DNA of 33,955 nt from CAZVEV01 sp964625865 (GCA_964625865.1 CAZVEV010000034.1:1-33955); one strand, 5' to 3'; positions 1-8,520 are shown, counted from the first letter of the stretch. Translations and numbers: made by a program. Notes: a model not told the origin generated them from the sequence alone.

Positions 1-311
1 CCCCCTGGCACGCACGAGGCCGCGGCCTGAGCGACGATCTCCCGGCCGACGGGGTAACCCCAGGGTACGGGCGCGGCACGCGGCTACGGGGCGTTTACGG
101 GGCTTGGCCGGGACGCTGAGCGCCCGGCGCCCTGTGGTCTTGCTTCTGTTCCATTCCGTATTACAGTACAGGGACGAACGCAGCGCCGATCACCACGTGA
201 TATCACGGCCCCTGCGACGCCACCGAATGCTGTTCGGTGTTCCATACAGCAGGAATACCGTTCCGGACAGAGTGCGAGATGACTCAAGACGATACGACAG
301 GAGCCCATCCT
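1..311. other. Left edge, no assignable gene
   Basis: Upstream region of the first oxidoreductase. One plus-strand frame is open from the left edge to a stop near 116, but the peptide is not recognisable and may be chance in GC-rich DNA. A perfect 7-bp hairpin (CACCGAA / TTCGGTG, 222-240) lies about 70 bp before the chosen start. A weak promoter-like pair (TTGCTT, 16 bp, TACAGT) lies near 140-167 and is not convincing. Confidence 0.3.
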
Positions 312-1601
312 ATGAGACCTGCCCTGACACGACGAGATGCCCTGAAACTGGGAACTGCCGCCCTCGCCGTTCCAACGATCCTGCCGGCGCGGATGTTCGG
401 CAAGGCCGCGCCGTCCAGACGCGTCAGGGTCGGCGTGATCGGCACGGGGGGCAAGGCCTGGGGCGGGGCCCATAACCTCAAGGGCCCGGGCCAATGCGAC
501 ATCGTCGCGCTGGCCGATCCGAATACGCCCAACATGGCACGGTACGCCAAGGCATTCAAAGTTCCGGCCAATCGCTGCTTCAGCGACTTCCGCAAGCTGC
601 TGGCCCTGAAGGACGTCGAGGCCGTCCTGATCGCCACGCCGGATCACTGGCACGTGCTGTGCGCCAAGGCGGCCGCCGAGGCGGGAAAGCATGTCTATTG
701 CGAAAAGCCCCTGAGCAACACGATTGCCGAGGGCCGATCGCTGGTCAACGCGATCGACAAAGCCGGCGTGGTCTTCCAGCACGGCACGCAGTTGAAGTCC
801 GCCATCGGCAGCCGCCGCGTCTGCGGGCTCGTCCGCAACGGGTATATCGGCAAGGTCACGAAGGTCACCATCGGCTCGCCCCCGGGGCACGCGACGGGCA
901 ACCACGCGCCGCAGTCCGTCCCGTCATCTTTGGACTGGGACATGTGGGTCGGCCCCGCGCCGATGATCGACTATCGCCCGATCATCGTGGGCGGCATCCC
1001 GAAGCGCGGGCTGCGCGGGTGGTACTTCGTCGACCGATTCTCGCTGGCCGGCTGGGTTGCGGGGTACGGTGTGCACGACATCGACCTGGCTCAGTGGGGG
1101 CTCGGCCTCGAACGGACCGGCCCGGTGTCCATCGAGGGGCGGGGCACGTTCCCCACCAGCGGCCTGTTCAACACCGTGCTGGACTACGAACTGGCCTTCA
1201 CCTACGCCGACGGCCGCAAGATCATCATGACCGACACGTCCAAGAACCGCCACGGTGTGACGTTCCACGCGGAAAACGGCAAAGACTGGCTGTTCTGCCG
1301 AGGCGGGATGAAAGCCAGTAACCGGGAGATGCTCCGAGCCAAGCACAAACCCGGCGATACGGAACTGTACGTATCCAACCAGCACGAGAAGAACTTCGCC
1401 GACTGTGTCCGCGCCGGCAGCACCAAGACCATCACGCCGATCGAAGTCGCCCATCGCTCCACCAGCGTCTGCCTTCTCGGCGGGATCTGCCTCAAGCTCG
1501 GGCGCAAGCTGCAATGGGATCCCAAGGCCGAGAAGTTCGTCAACGACGACGAAGCCAACAAGATGCTCAGCTATCCCATGCGAAAGCCCTGGAGCCTGTA
1601 A
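312..1601 (+). CDS. TAT-exported Gfo/Idh/MocA family oxidoreductase
   Basis: NAD(P)-dependent sugar or inositol-type dehydrogenase family, 429 aa from this start. The N-terminus TRRDALKLG followed by a hydrophobic stretch is a twin-arginine signal (residues 6-27), so the enzyme is probably exported folded with its cofactor. Rossmann motif GVIGTGGKAWGG is at 41-52, the family EKP motif at 131-133 and the GVHDID motif (catalytic His-Asp region) at 253-258. I chose ATG 312 because AGGAG sits 9 bp upstream and the TAT motif directly follows; the frame is also open from ATG 279 and 237. The next gene is a second member of the family on the same strand 66 bp on, so the two may act in one carbohydrate route. 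Substrate cannot be told from sequence. Confidence 0.9.
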   Translation: MRPALTRRDALKLGTAALAVPTILPARMFGKAAPSRRVRVGVIGTGGKAWGGAHNLKGPGQCDIVALADPNTPNMARYAKAFKVPANRCFSDFRKLLALKDVEAVLIATPDHWHVLCAKAAAEAGKHVYCEKPLSNTIAEGRSLVNAIDKAGVVFQHGTQLKSAIGSRRVCGLVRNGYIGKVTKVTIGSPPGHATGNHAPQSVPSSLDWDMWVGPAPMIDYRPIIVGGIPKRGLRGWYFVDRFSLAGWVAGYGVHDIDLAQWGLGLERTGPVSIEGRGTFPTSGLFNTVLDYELAFTYADGRKIIMTDTSKNRHGVTFHAENGKDWLFCRGGMKASNREMLRAKHKPGDTELYVSNQHEKNFADCVRAGSTKTITPIEVAHRSTSVCLLGGICLKLGRKLQWDPKAEKFVNDDEANKMLSYPMRKPWSL

Positions 1602-1604
1602 CCG

Positions 1605-1634
1605 GTAGGGCGTGCAACGAGTTGCACGCCCTAC
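1605..1634. repeat. Perfect 14-bp inverted repeat with 2-nt loop
   Basis: GTAGGGCGTGCAAC, then GA, then its exact reverse complement, between the two oxidoreductase genes. There is no T-run after it, so it is not an obvious Rho-independent terminator. The context TAACCGG(T/C)AGGGCGTGCAAC recurs as a single half-arm right after the second oxidoreductase gene (2761-2780), which points to a dispersed palindromic repeat (REP-like) rather than a gene-specific structure. Confidence 0.75.
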
Positions 1635-1667
1635 GATCTGTAGAACGATCGACACGGGAGAACACAC

Positions 1668-2759
1668 ATGGCCGACAGGACCTTCGGCGTGCTGATTATC
1701 GGGGCCGGCTGGGTCTCGACCCAACACATCGCGGCCTACTGCCGCAACCCCCACGCGGAAGTGCGCGCCATCTGCGACATCAACCTGGACACTGCACAGC
1801 AGCGGGCGGCCGAGGCGGGCCTGGCCGACGTTGCGTTGTACGACAACGTCGCCGATGCGCTGACCCATGACGGAATCGACGCGGTGTCGATCTGCACGCC
1901 GCAGCACGTCCATTGTGAGAACGCCGTCGCCGCCGCCCGGGCGGGCAAGCACATGATTGTCGAGAAGCCGGTGGCCAACTCGCTGGCCGAGATGCGGCAG
2001 ATGCGCGACGCGGTCAACGCTGCCGGCGTCAAGACCGTCGCCGGCTTCGTCCTGCGATGGAATCCGCTGTTCCAGAGCATCAAGCGACTGATCGCCGACG
2101 GGACGCTGGGCGAGGTGTTCTACGTGGAGGCCGACTACCAGTCCTACAACAGCGCCTGGTGGGGCGGCTGGGAGCAGGGGCGGCGGATCGACATGTCGCA
2201 CAGCGCGATGGCTGTCGCCGGCTGCCACGCCGTCGATGCCCTGCGCTGGTTTGCCGGCCGCGGCGAGACCGAGCCGGCCGACCCGGTTGAGGTCTTCGCA
2301 TACGCCGGCGGCAAGCGCAAGGGCAAGACCCTCCAGTACAATCCCGTTGCGAATGAGTGGTCGGACCAGCCGCCGATGGAGTATGACGGCCTCGAGGTCG
2401 CCCTCGTGCGTTTTGCCAACGGCGCGATGGGCAAGGTCTCGGTTAACTTCGAGGGCATACAGCCCTACACGTTCCCGCTGAGCGTCTTCGGCGATCGCGG
2501 GACGGTCAAGAACAACCGCCTGTTCGCCCCGCAATCGCCCGACGAGACGGACTGGCGCGAGATTCCGGGCATCTGCCCCGACTCGTCGGACGTGACGCAT
2601 CACCCGTTCCAGGGCGAGATCGATCACTTCATTCAGTGTCTCCAGGACGACGTCGAGTCGCACTGCAACCTCGCCGACGCGATCAAGACCCACGAAGTCT
2701 TCTTCGCCGCCCACCAGTGCTACCAGACCAACCGCCCTGTCTCCCTTCCGCTGCCCTGA
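1668..2759 (+). CDS. Gfo/Idh/MocA family oxidoreductase (cytoplasmic)
   Basis: Second member of the NAD(P)-dependent sugar/inositol dehydrogenase family, 363 aa, with no signal peptide. The nucleotide-binding motif IIGAGWVS is at residues 10-17, EKP at 99-101 and GCHAVD (GGHxxD-type catalytic motif) at 185-190. It is more compact than the first copy and clearly a different subfamily. ATG 1668 has CGGGAG about 8 bp upstream. The pair of one exported and one cytoplasmic member suggests successive steps or alternative substrates of one sugar, but nothing else in the neighbourhood names the substrate. Confidence 0.9.
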   Translation: MADRTFGVLIIGAGWVSTQHIAAYCRNPHAEVRAICDINLDTAQQRAAEAGLADVALYDNVADALTHDGIDAVSICTPQHVHCENAVAAARAGKHMIVEKPVANSLAEMRQMRDAVNAAGVKTVAGFVLRWNPLFQSIKRLIADGTLGEVFYVEADYQSYNSAWWGGWEQGRRIDMSHSAMAVAGCHAVDALRWFAGRGETEPADPVEVFAYAGGKRKGKTLQYNPVANEWSDQPPMEYDGLEVALVRFANGAMGKVSVNFEGIQPYTFPLSVFGDRGTVKNNRLFAPQSPDETDWREIPGICPDSSDVTHHPFQGEIDHFIQCLQDDVESHCNLADAIKTHEVFFAAHQCYQTNRPVSLPLP

Positions 2760-2760
2760 G

Positions 2761-2780
2761 TAACCGGCAGGGCGTGCAAC
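2761..2780 (+). repeat. Half copy of the GGGCGTGCAAC repeat
   Basis: TAACCGGCAGGGCGTGCAAC follows the stop of the second oxidoreductase and matches 19 of 20 bases of the stretch that follows the first one (1599-1618), but without the second palindromic arm. Confidence 0.5.
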
Positions 2781-2805
2781 TTGTTTTTCCGGCCCCTGTC
2801 TCGCT

Positions 2806-2965
2806 TGTCGTTACCCACATCTTCCAAGCAAGACGGTGGACGTAACAGGGGGTTTGGAAAGAGCGTTGGGCGTTAAGCAGATTCTGGTGCCGGTCCAGGC
2901 CGACAGCCCAACGGGCTGAGAGTCCTTTGGGCTCGTGGGGAGAGCGAAAGATGTGGGTAACGACA
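2806..2965. repeat. 160-bp element bounded by 18-bp inverted repeats
   Basis: The arm TGTCGTTACCCACATCTT (2806-2823) is repeated exactly in inverse orientation at 2948-2965. The interior is non-coding and holds a small CAGCCC-AAC-GGGCTG hairpin near 2905-2919. No clean target duplication is visible, although both outer flanks begin with a similar GGCCCTGT-type string. It could be a MITE-like or REP-type element, or a long stem transcribed between convergent genes. Confidence 0.6.
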
Positions 2966-3044
2966 GGCCCTGTATCGAGCGGAGCGGGGCGTTTGGCCGA
3001 AAACGGCCCTGCGGGGGGAGGTCGGGACTGCGGGGGCGTGGGCA

Positions 3045-4193
3045 CTATCTGGGGGCGACGCCGAGGCGGTGCTTGATGGTCATGGCGGCCCCGTCGCGGA
3101 GGATGCGGATGTCGATGATCTGGCCCGGGCGGCAGGACTGGACGGCGGCGGTCAGGTCGCGGGGCGATCGGACGGGGCGGCCGGCCAGGTGCGTGATGAC
3201 GTCGCCGGCGGACAGCAGGGCGGTGCTGTGTGCGGCTGAGCCGGGCAGGAACCCGGCGACGCGGACGCCCCCGGCGGACCGGGCCATACGGATGCCCAGG
3301 TGGGCTGCCCGCGGCGTTCGTGGTTTCCATGCGGTCTTGCGGTCGGCCAGCCACTTGCGCCAGTCGGCGTCGATCTGCTTGATCGGCTTTCCCAGGACGG
3401 CGGACAAGGCCCGCGTCCCGTCGACATCCCTGGCGGCGCCGGTGCGGTGGGCGGCGTAGAACGCCTTGAGCTTGCCCCGCTGGTGGAGGTAGAGCATCAC
3501 CTGGTGGGCCTGGCGGTAGCACAGGTCGGCGTCGGCGCCGAACGTCTTGGGCGTCATGGCGCACAGGTCGGCCAGCGTGTGGGCCGACCCGTCGGCCAGG
3601 GCGGCCCGCAACTCGGCCGGAACGCCGCGGTCGAGGACTTCGAGCGTCCTGCCCCGCAGTCGCGACTGCTGGTACAGCATGGCCAGGCCTTCGACGACCC
3701 AGATGGCATGGCGTCGGCCGACGGCGGCCTGGTCGTTGTGGTGCAGGGCGTGGATGAACTCGTGGACCAGCGTGGAGCCGTAGGTGATGCTGACCAGCGT
3801 GCGGCGGGCGGGCGTGTAGGCGCCCTGGGCCTTCGCGCGGGGCACGAGCGTGCGGTAGTCGTCGACGGTCGGCAGGATGACGGTAACGTTTCGCTGCAGG
3901 GGCAGGGGGAACAGTCCGTCGCGCTGGGCGTCATGGACGGCGGCCAGCAGGGCCGCCACGGTGGTCAGGGCCTTCGGATCGATGGCCGAGACGTACACGA
4001 TATGCCGGCGGGCATCGATGCGTGTGGAGTATCCTGGCCCGAGGCGACTGGACCACTTGGCGGCGAGGGTGCGGGCCTCGGCGGCCAGGTCGAGTTTGGG
4101 CTGAGAGGTCGGGGGGGCCGCCGGCAGCCAGGCAGGCGCCAGCGCGGTGGCGACGGCGGCGGCGAGGACGCGATGGCGGCCCGGGGAGATCAT
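3045..4193 (-). CDS. Secreted HExxH metallopeptidase-like protein with C-terminal PDZ domain
   Basis: 382 aa. An N-terminal signal peptide (hydrophobic about 9-26, AxA-like end near PAAPP) implies export. The zinc motif HEFIH is at 144-148, and WVVEGLA with a downstream Glu at 168 fits the third ligand of a gluzincin; the region resembles peptidase-MA-type proteins. Residues about 293-382 form a PDZ domain (LGIRMA, then SAGDVITHLAGRPV). The start ATG 4193 overlaps the VanZ-like stop by 4 nt (ATGA), showing translational coupling; the frame extends far upstream without a better start. It probably acts on envelope or matrix proteins, but the substrate is unknown. Confidence 0.8.
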   Translation of the reverse strand: MISPGRHRVLAAAVATALAPAWLPAAPPTSQPKLDLAAEARTLAAKWSSRLGPGYSTRIDARRHIVYVSAIDPKALTTVAALLAAVHDAQRDGLFPLPLQRNVTVILPTVDDYRTLVPRAKAQGAYTPARRTLVSITYGSTLVHEFIHALHHNDQAAVGRRHAIWVVEGLAMLYQQSRLRGRTLEVLDRGVPAELRAALADGSAHTLADLCAMTPKTFGADADLCYRQAHQVMLYLHQRGKLKAFYAAHRTGAARDVDGTRALSAVLGKPIKQIDADWRKWLADRKTAWKPRTPRAAHLGIRMARSAGGVRVAGFLPGSAAHSTALLSAGDVITHLAGRPVRSPRDLTAAVQSCRPGQIIDIRILRDGAAMTIKHRLGVAPR

Positions 4194-5176
4194 GCGGCGG
4201 CCCCCGCGCTGTCGCTGTCTTCCGGGCCCCTGGCGGCCGGGCCGAAACACAGGCCCGCCAATGCGCCGGCGAGGATGCCTGCGGTGTAGACGATCACGTC
4301 GGTCGTGCTGACCCGTCGCGGGCCGGCGAAGAGCTGCGCCGTCTCGATTGCGACGGCGAAGACCACGCCCCAGCCGACGGCCCCGAGGAGCCTGCGGGGG
4401 CCGTCGGACGAGCGGAGCATCAGCAGGAGGTAGCCCACCGGGACCATCAGGGCCGCCTTCCACGCCGCGCCGAACAGCCAGGCCTGTCGCAGGTCGGTAA
4501 AGGGCACGAGCGTGACGCGCCAGGACTTGAGCTTGCGGTAGGTCTGCCCGAGACTGAGGGTCATGTCGAAGGGGAACAGGAGGCAGACGGCGACGAACAG
4601 GAGGTACGCCACCAGCGCCCGGGCCGCGACGCGATTGCCCGTTTTGGCATGCCAGACCTCCCGGGCCCGTTCCGTGACGCGCCGGCCGGACGAGAACCAC
4701 AGGACCACTCCGATGGTCCCGCCGGACGTTTCGGCAAGGATGTCGCTCTGTGAGGTGACGCGGTAGAGCGAGTAGATCTGCACAAACTCCACTGCCGCCG
4801 CGAGCGCTGAAGCGGCCAGGATCACTGCGGCGCCGACAAGCCACTGGCCGCGGCGGCGGCCCTCGCGGGTCAGGGCGCCCATGGCCAGGAAGGTCAGCGG
4901 AATGAACAGGAGGATGTTGGCCCCGAGGTCAGACCACGATCGCAACGTGACATTGAGCGGATCGATCCGTGGAAACTGCTCGATGGCCTGATCGAGCGGG
5001 ACGTGGATGAACTCGAAGGGCACGAGGCTTCCGCAGAGGGCGAAGGCCAGGTAGACCACGGTCAGGACGGCATAGGTGCGTCCGTGGTGCGTCGGCGGGG
5101 GCCCGGGATCGACGGGCGGGCCGGTCTCGCTGTCCGGCCGGGCCGGCCGTGCTGTCTGGAACGTCGGTTTCCGCAC
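4190..5176 (-). CDS. VanZ-like integral membrane protein with two VanZ-like halves
   Basis: 328 aa with about seven hydrophobic segments (first at 35-55, later NILLFIPLTFLAMGAL, a Leu/Ala-rich helix before EFVQIY, then four more). Two halves look alike: each has a helix ending in an acidic E-x-x-Q pair (EFVQIY and ETAQLF), then S-x-x-D(I/V) and a Gly-rich helix. This suggests an internal duplication of the VanZ-like fold. VanZ-like proteins often sit in exosortase and exopolysaccharide loci; their reaction is not established. It lies 57 bp downstream of the ExeA-like ATPase and is translationally coupled to the secreted peptidase. Confidence 0.8.
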   Translation of the reverse strand: MRKPTFQTARPARPDSETGPPVDPGPPPTHHGRTYAVLTVVYLAFALCGSLVPFEFIHVPLDQAIEQFPRIDPLNVTLRSWSDLGANILLFIPLTFLAMGALTREGRRRGQWLVGAAVILAASALAAAVEFVQIYSLYRVTSQSDILAETSGGTIGVVLWFSSGRRVTERAREVWHAKTGNRVAARALVAYLLFVAVCLLFPFDMTLSLGQTYRKLKSWRVTLVPFTDLRQAWLFGAAWKAALMVPVGYLLLMLRSSDGPRRLLGAVGWGVVFAVAIETAQLFAGPRRVSTTDVIVYTAGILAGALAGLCFGPAARGPEDSDSAGAAA

Positions 5177-5233
5177 GATGGTTCGTGTCCTGATTTGCTG
5201 GTCCGGACCGCGTCGCCGGAGCCCGGCGGGGCG

Positions 5234-6145
5234 CTACTCCCCGGCGGCCTCGCGGTGGATCCGCAGTTGGCTGTGCGACGTCGTATCCGGCTCGTCGACG
5301 TCGTCGGGCTCCTCGCCGTCCTCGTCGGGACCCATCCAGCACGTCATCTCGTGGGCGGCCTTGTCCACCAACTTGCTGGTGATCTTGGTTTCCCCGGCGG
5401 CATAGGCCAGAAGCAACGTGTTGTCGCAAAGGATGTTGATTCGCCTGGGCGCCCCGCCGGTGGCGCCCTGGATCGCGTCGAAGGCCTTCCGGGTGAACTG
5501 GAGCGGGCAGCCTTCGTTGGCGGCGATGCGGCAGCGGTGGAGGATGTACTGGCCGGCCTGGACGGGATCAAGCACGTCGAGGTGAAAGGCCAGGGCGATT
5601 CTCTGCTGGAGCGACTCCCACTGCGTCTTGCGGAGCCGGCGGCGCAGTTCGGGCTGGCCGATCAGAACGAACTGCATCAGCCGCTTGCCCTCGGACGTGA
5701 AGTTCCACATCATGCGGACTTCCTCGAGCGCCTCGTCCCGCATGGACTGGACTTCGTCGAGGATCAGCAGGATGGTTCGGCCGCGGTCGTTGAGGCTGCG
5801 CAGGCGGCGTTCGAGTTTGACCACCAGGTCGCGCCGGTCGTCGTGGCGGTCAGTGGCCAGGCCGAGTTCATCGGCGGTCGCCCGGAGCAGTTCGGTCGCG
5901 GTATGGCAGGGATGGGCCAGCATGGCCAGCTTGACCGAGTTCTCCATCCGGTGAGCCAGCACCCGCGCCAGCAGCGTCTTGCCCGCGCCGACCTCGCCGG
6001 TGATCATCACCATGCCCTTGCGCTGCTCGATGCAGTAGGTCATGTTGGCCATCGCTTCGGCGTGGGAGGGGCTTTCGTAATAATACCGGTAATCGCACTC
6101 GGTGGAGAACGGGTATTCGCTCAGTTTGAAGAAATCCAAGTACAT
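5234..6145 (-). CDS. ExeA/GspA-like AAA ATPase (PEP-CTERM-locus type)
   Basis: 303 aa cytoplasmic ATPase. The N-terminal MYLDFFKLSEYPFS is the hallmark start of ExeA-type secretion ATPases. Walker A GEVGAGKT is at 50-57, Walker B ILLILDE at 125-131, and a sensor-like FVLIGQPEL at about 159-167. The short form without a peptidoglycan-binding tail resembles the ATPase usually found in PEP-CTERM/exopolysaccharide loci, which fits the PEP-CTERM proteins and sugar transferase nearby. It is the first gene of a minus-strand operon with the VanZ-like protein and the PDZ peptidase. Whether it serves export or EPS assembly cannot be decided here. Confidence 0.87.
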   Translation of the reverse strand: MYLDFFKLSEYPFSTECDYRYYYESPSHAEAMANMTYCIEQRKGMVMITGEVGAGKTLLARVLAHRMENSVKLAMLAHPCHTATELLRATADELGLATDRHDDRRDLVVKLERRLRSLNDRGRTILLILDEVQSMRDEALEEVRMMWNFTSEGKRLMQFVLIGQPELRRRLRKTQWESLQQRIALAFHLDVLDPVQAGQYILHRCRIAANEGCPLQFTRKAFDAIQGATGGAPRRINILCDNTLLLAYAAGETKITSKLVDKAAHEMTCWMGPDEDGEEPDDVDEPDTTSHSQLRIHREAAGE

Positions 6146-6221
6146 TAACTGCTACTTCATAACCGCGTTTCGTGAGCAGGCCCGTCTCAGGCCCGACCGC
6201 CCGTACCGTCAGCGAAAGCGG

Positions 6222-6237
6222 CAGGCATCTCTGCCTG
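6222..6237. repeat. Short palindromic hairpin CAGGCA-TCTC-TGCCTG
   Basis: A perfect 6-bp stem with a 4-nt loop in the 234-bp gap between the ExeA-like start and the sulfatase stop. The GGCATCT core resembles the hairpins of the 30085-30235 element, so it may be a lone relic of the same repeat family. The rest of this gap shows nothing else I can name. Confidence 0.4.
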
Positions 6238-6379
6238 TACGATTCGAGTATACCACACGTTCAACCATAATGCAGGACGAAACTTGAGAAGTTCGCCCGT
6301 CGTTCCGGGCCAACTCATTCATTCGTGCCCGGTACCCTCTCGGGAACCATGCCGACGTCCGTCTCCGGCTGCCGTTGCA

Positions 6380-7768
6380 CTACCGCTTGGTCTTGTCCTT
6401 CGGCTTCTTCCGCTTTTTCGGCTCTCGCGGCTTGCTCGGGCCTTTGCCTGTGTACTTGCCGTCGTCCTTCTGGCTGCGCGGGGCGACCCACGCGTCGGTC
6501 ATGATCTTGCTGATCTTCTTGACGATCTCGGGATGCTCGGCCGCCAGGTCGTTCTTCTCGCTGATGTCGCTGCTCAAGTCGTACAGCCTGATCTTCCCGG
6601 GCTTGCCGATGCCTTTCCACTTGCCCATCCGTACCGCATGCGACCCGGACGACCAGAAGAGATACTCGTGGATCTTCTGGGTCCCCTTGCCCAGCAACGT
6701 CGGGACGATGGACACCCCGTCGATGTCCTTGGGGACCTGGTCTGACACGCCGGCCAGCTCGGCCAGCGTGGGCATCACGTCGGGGAAGTACCACGGCAGG
6801 TCGCTGGTGGTGCCGGCCTTGATCTTCCCGGGCCAGCGGACGACCATCGGCACGCGAATGCCCCCCTCGTTCATGGACCGCTTGTGGCCCGTCATTTTGC
6901 CGCACGAGTTGTGGATACCGTCGAAGCGCTTGGCCGCCCCGTTGTCGGAGGTAAAAAAGACGATCGTGTTGTCGTCGATGCCCAGTTCCTTCAGCAGGTC
7001 GAGAATCTCGCCGACCTGCCTGTCCATCATGGAATCCATGGCCGCGGCGACCCTGGCAGGCTGGTTCCATGGCTTGTCCTTGTACAGCGCCCAGGCCGGC
7101 TCGTCTTCGGGAATCTGGTAGGCCGCGTGCGGGGGCGTCCACGGACAGTAGCAGAAGAACGGGCGGTCCTTGTTGGCCTTGATGAACTTGATCGTCTCGT
7201 CGTAGATCGCGTGGTGGGTGTATCGCCCGTTCAACTCAACCTTCACGCTGTTCCTGAACAGGTGCGTGTAGTACGTGTGGGCATGCCACTGGTTGTAGTA
7301 CCCGAAGAACACGTCGAAGCCCTGGCGTTCGGCGGCCCCGTCTTTGCCCTGGTTGCCCAACCCCCACTTGCCGAACCCGCCCGTGGCATAGCCGGCCTTC
7401 TTGAGCACCTCGGCCACCGTGACGTCCTCGGGGCGAAGCGGGATCCCCCCGCTGTTGCCCCTGACGGGCGTGTGGCCCTTGTGGTAGCCGGTCATCAGCG
7501 TGCTGCGGGCCGGGGCGCAGACCGTATCGCCGGAGTAGCAGTCGGTGAACTTGACGCCCTGGGCGCGCATGGCGTCGATTCGCGGGGTCAGAATCGTCTT
7601 GCTGCCGAAACAGCCCAGGTCGTGATAGCCCATGTCGTCGACCATGATGAAGATGATGTTGGGCTTTCGGGCGGGGGTGGCTTGGGCGTTGGTGCGGCCG
7701 GGCAACGCAAGGGCCAAGGCGCCGGCGGCGGCGCCCTTCATGAACTGCCTGCGATCCAGTGCGGTCAT
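6380..7768 (-). CDS. TAT-exported sulfatase (arylsulfatase-type)
   Basis: 462 aa hydrolase of sulfate esters, probably acting on sulfated polysaccharides outside the cytoplasm. DRRQFMKGAAAGALALALP at residues 5-23 is a twin-arginine signal. The metal-site MVDDMGYHD is at 42-50 and the formylglycine motif CAPAR at 84-88, with Cys84 as the residue to be oxidised by a maturase (none in the window). TSDNGA and a C-terminal sulfatase region follow. The last 20 residues are strongly basic (KKRKKPKDK). ATG 7768 was chosen over the longer frame because AGGAG lies 8 bp upstream and the signal peptide starts there. It is divergent from the HAD gene. Confidence 0.93.
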   Translation of the reverse strand: MTALDRRQFMKGAAAGALALALPGRTNAQATPARKPNIIFIMVDDMGYHDLGCFGSKTILTPRIDAMRAQGVKFTDCYSGDTVCAPARSTLMTGYHKGHTPVRGNSGGIPLRPEDVTVAEVLKKAGYATGGFGKWGLGNQGKDGAAERQGFDVFFGYYNQWHAHTYYTHLFRNSVKVELNGRYTHHAIYDETIKFIKANKDRPFFCYCPWTPPHAAYQIPEDEPAWALYKDKPWNQPARVAAAMDSMMDRQVGEILDLLKELGIDDNTIVFFTSDNGAAKRFDGIHNSCGKMTGHKRSMNEGGIRVPMVVRWPGKIKAGTTSDLPWYFPDVMPTLAELAGVSDQVPKDIDGVSIVPTLLGKGTQKIHEYLFWSSGSHAVRMGKWKGIGKPGKIRLYDLSSDISEKNDLAAEHPEIVKKISKIMTDAWVAPRSQKDDGKYTGKGPSKPREPKKRKKPKDKTKR

Positions 7769-7983
7769 GGTCGATAGCTCCTGTTCGGTGTTGAGTTCCT
7801 TGGCAAGTGTCTCGTCTTGCCTGTCCGGCCCGCCCACGGGGCGGACAACCAGTATCACGCGCCCGTGCGTAACAGTCAACTGGCCAACTGTCGTTGGCCG
7901 CTTGAGCGTTTGACCGAGGGCGGGCAATGATGTAAAAGAACTCGATCGACGGTATCGGAAACGATCTGCGAAGGGAGACAGGC

Positions 7984-8346
7984 GTGAATATCGGAATCGA
8001 CTTCGACGGGACGGTCACTGCCGCGCCGGAGTTCTTCGCCGGGCTGACGCGGGCGTTCAGGCAGATGGGCCACAAGGTGTATGTGATTACCTATCGCGAG
8101 CCGATGATGGTGCAGGCTACCCGAGACCAACTGTCCGGCTGGGGGATCGAGTACGACGATATGTACCTGTGCGGCAATGCCGAGGACATGGGCCAGTGGA
8201 AGGCCAAGATCGCCGCCATGCTCGATCTCGACGTGATGTTCGACGACATGCCGCAGTCGCTGTGTCGCCTCGATCCCCACGTCAAGCGGTTCTGGCTGTG
8301 CGATCCGGGGCAGTACGACCTCGAAGCCATCGCCCGCGAGACGTGA
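7984..8346 (+). CDS. Small HAD-superfamily hydrolase-like protein
   Basis: 120 aa. The nucleophile motif DFDGT is at residues 6-10, the motif II threonine in VITYRE (Thr36), lysines at 73 and 75, and the acidic pair DD at 87-88, so all HAD landmarks are present without a cap domain. Such minimal proteins resemble 5'-nucleotidase or phosphatase fragments; the substrate is unknown. The start is GTG, with AAGGGAG about 7 bp upstream. It stands alone, divergent from the sulfatase. Confidence 0.75.
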   Translation: MNIGIDFDGTVTAAPEFFAGLTRAFRQMGHKVYVITYREPMMVQATRDQLSGWGIEYDDMYLCGNAEDMGQWKAKIAAMLDLDVMFDDMPQSLCRLDPHVKRFWLCDPGQYDLEAIARET

Positions 8347-8485
8347 CCACCTGCCGGGCCGACAAGAGCGATCCGGGCCGACGTGTGGGGTTTGGCCTGG
8401 CCCATGGCCCCCCGGAGACGGCCTGCCGGGCGGTACGGGGAATGCCGGACGAAAATTTTTTTCTCAAATCCCTCTGTTTTTTCTC

Positions 8486-8514
8486 TTGCGAGATTCGGGC
8501 GTGTCGGCGATAAT
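8486..8514 (+). promoter_or_regulatory. Candidate sigma-70 promoter of the EPS/PEP-CTERM cluster
   Basis: TTGCGA, a 17-bp spacer, then GATAAT (4/6 and 5/6 matches to consensus), preceded by a T-rich stretch that could act as an UP element. It would give a transcript starting near 8521 with a leader of about 500 nt before the sugar transferase. Confidence 0.4.
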
Positions 8515-8520
8515 CTTAGC

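Noticed and set aside
924..2714. 596-codon open frame antisense to both oxidoreductases
   Set aside because: It lies opposite two well-supported genes with clear family motifs, has no recognisable domain and runs across their intergenic repeat. It is a mirror frame of GC-rich coding DNA.
4194..4844. N-terminal extension of the PDZ peptidase frame
   Set aside because: It overlaps the VanZ-like gene in another frame, is Arg/Gly-rich without motifs, and the internal ATG at 4193 begins a proper signal peptide.
8411..8462. Possible terminator after the HAD gene
   Set aside because: The 5-bp stem CCCGG/CCGGG is about 25 nt away from the T-run, so it is not a canonical terminator.
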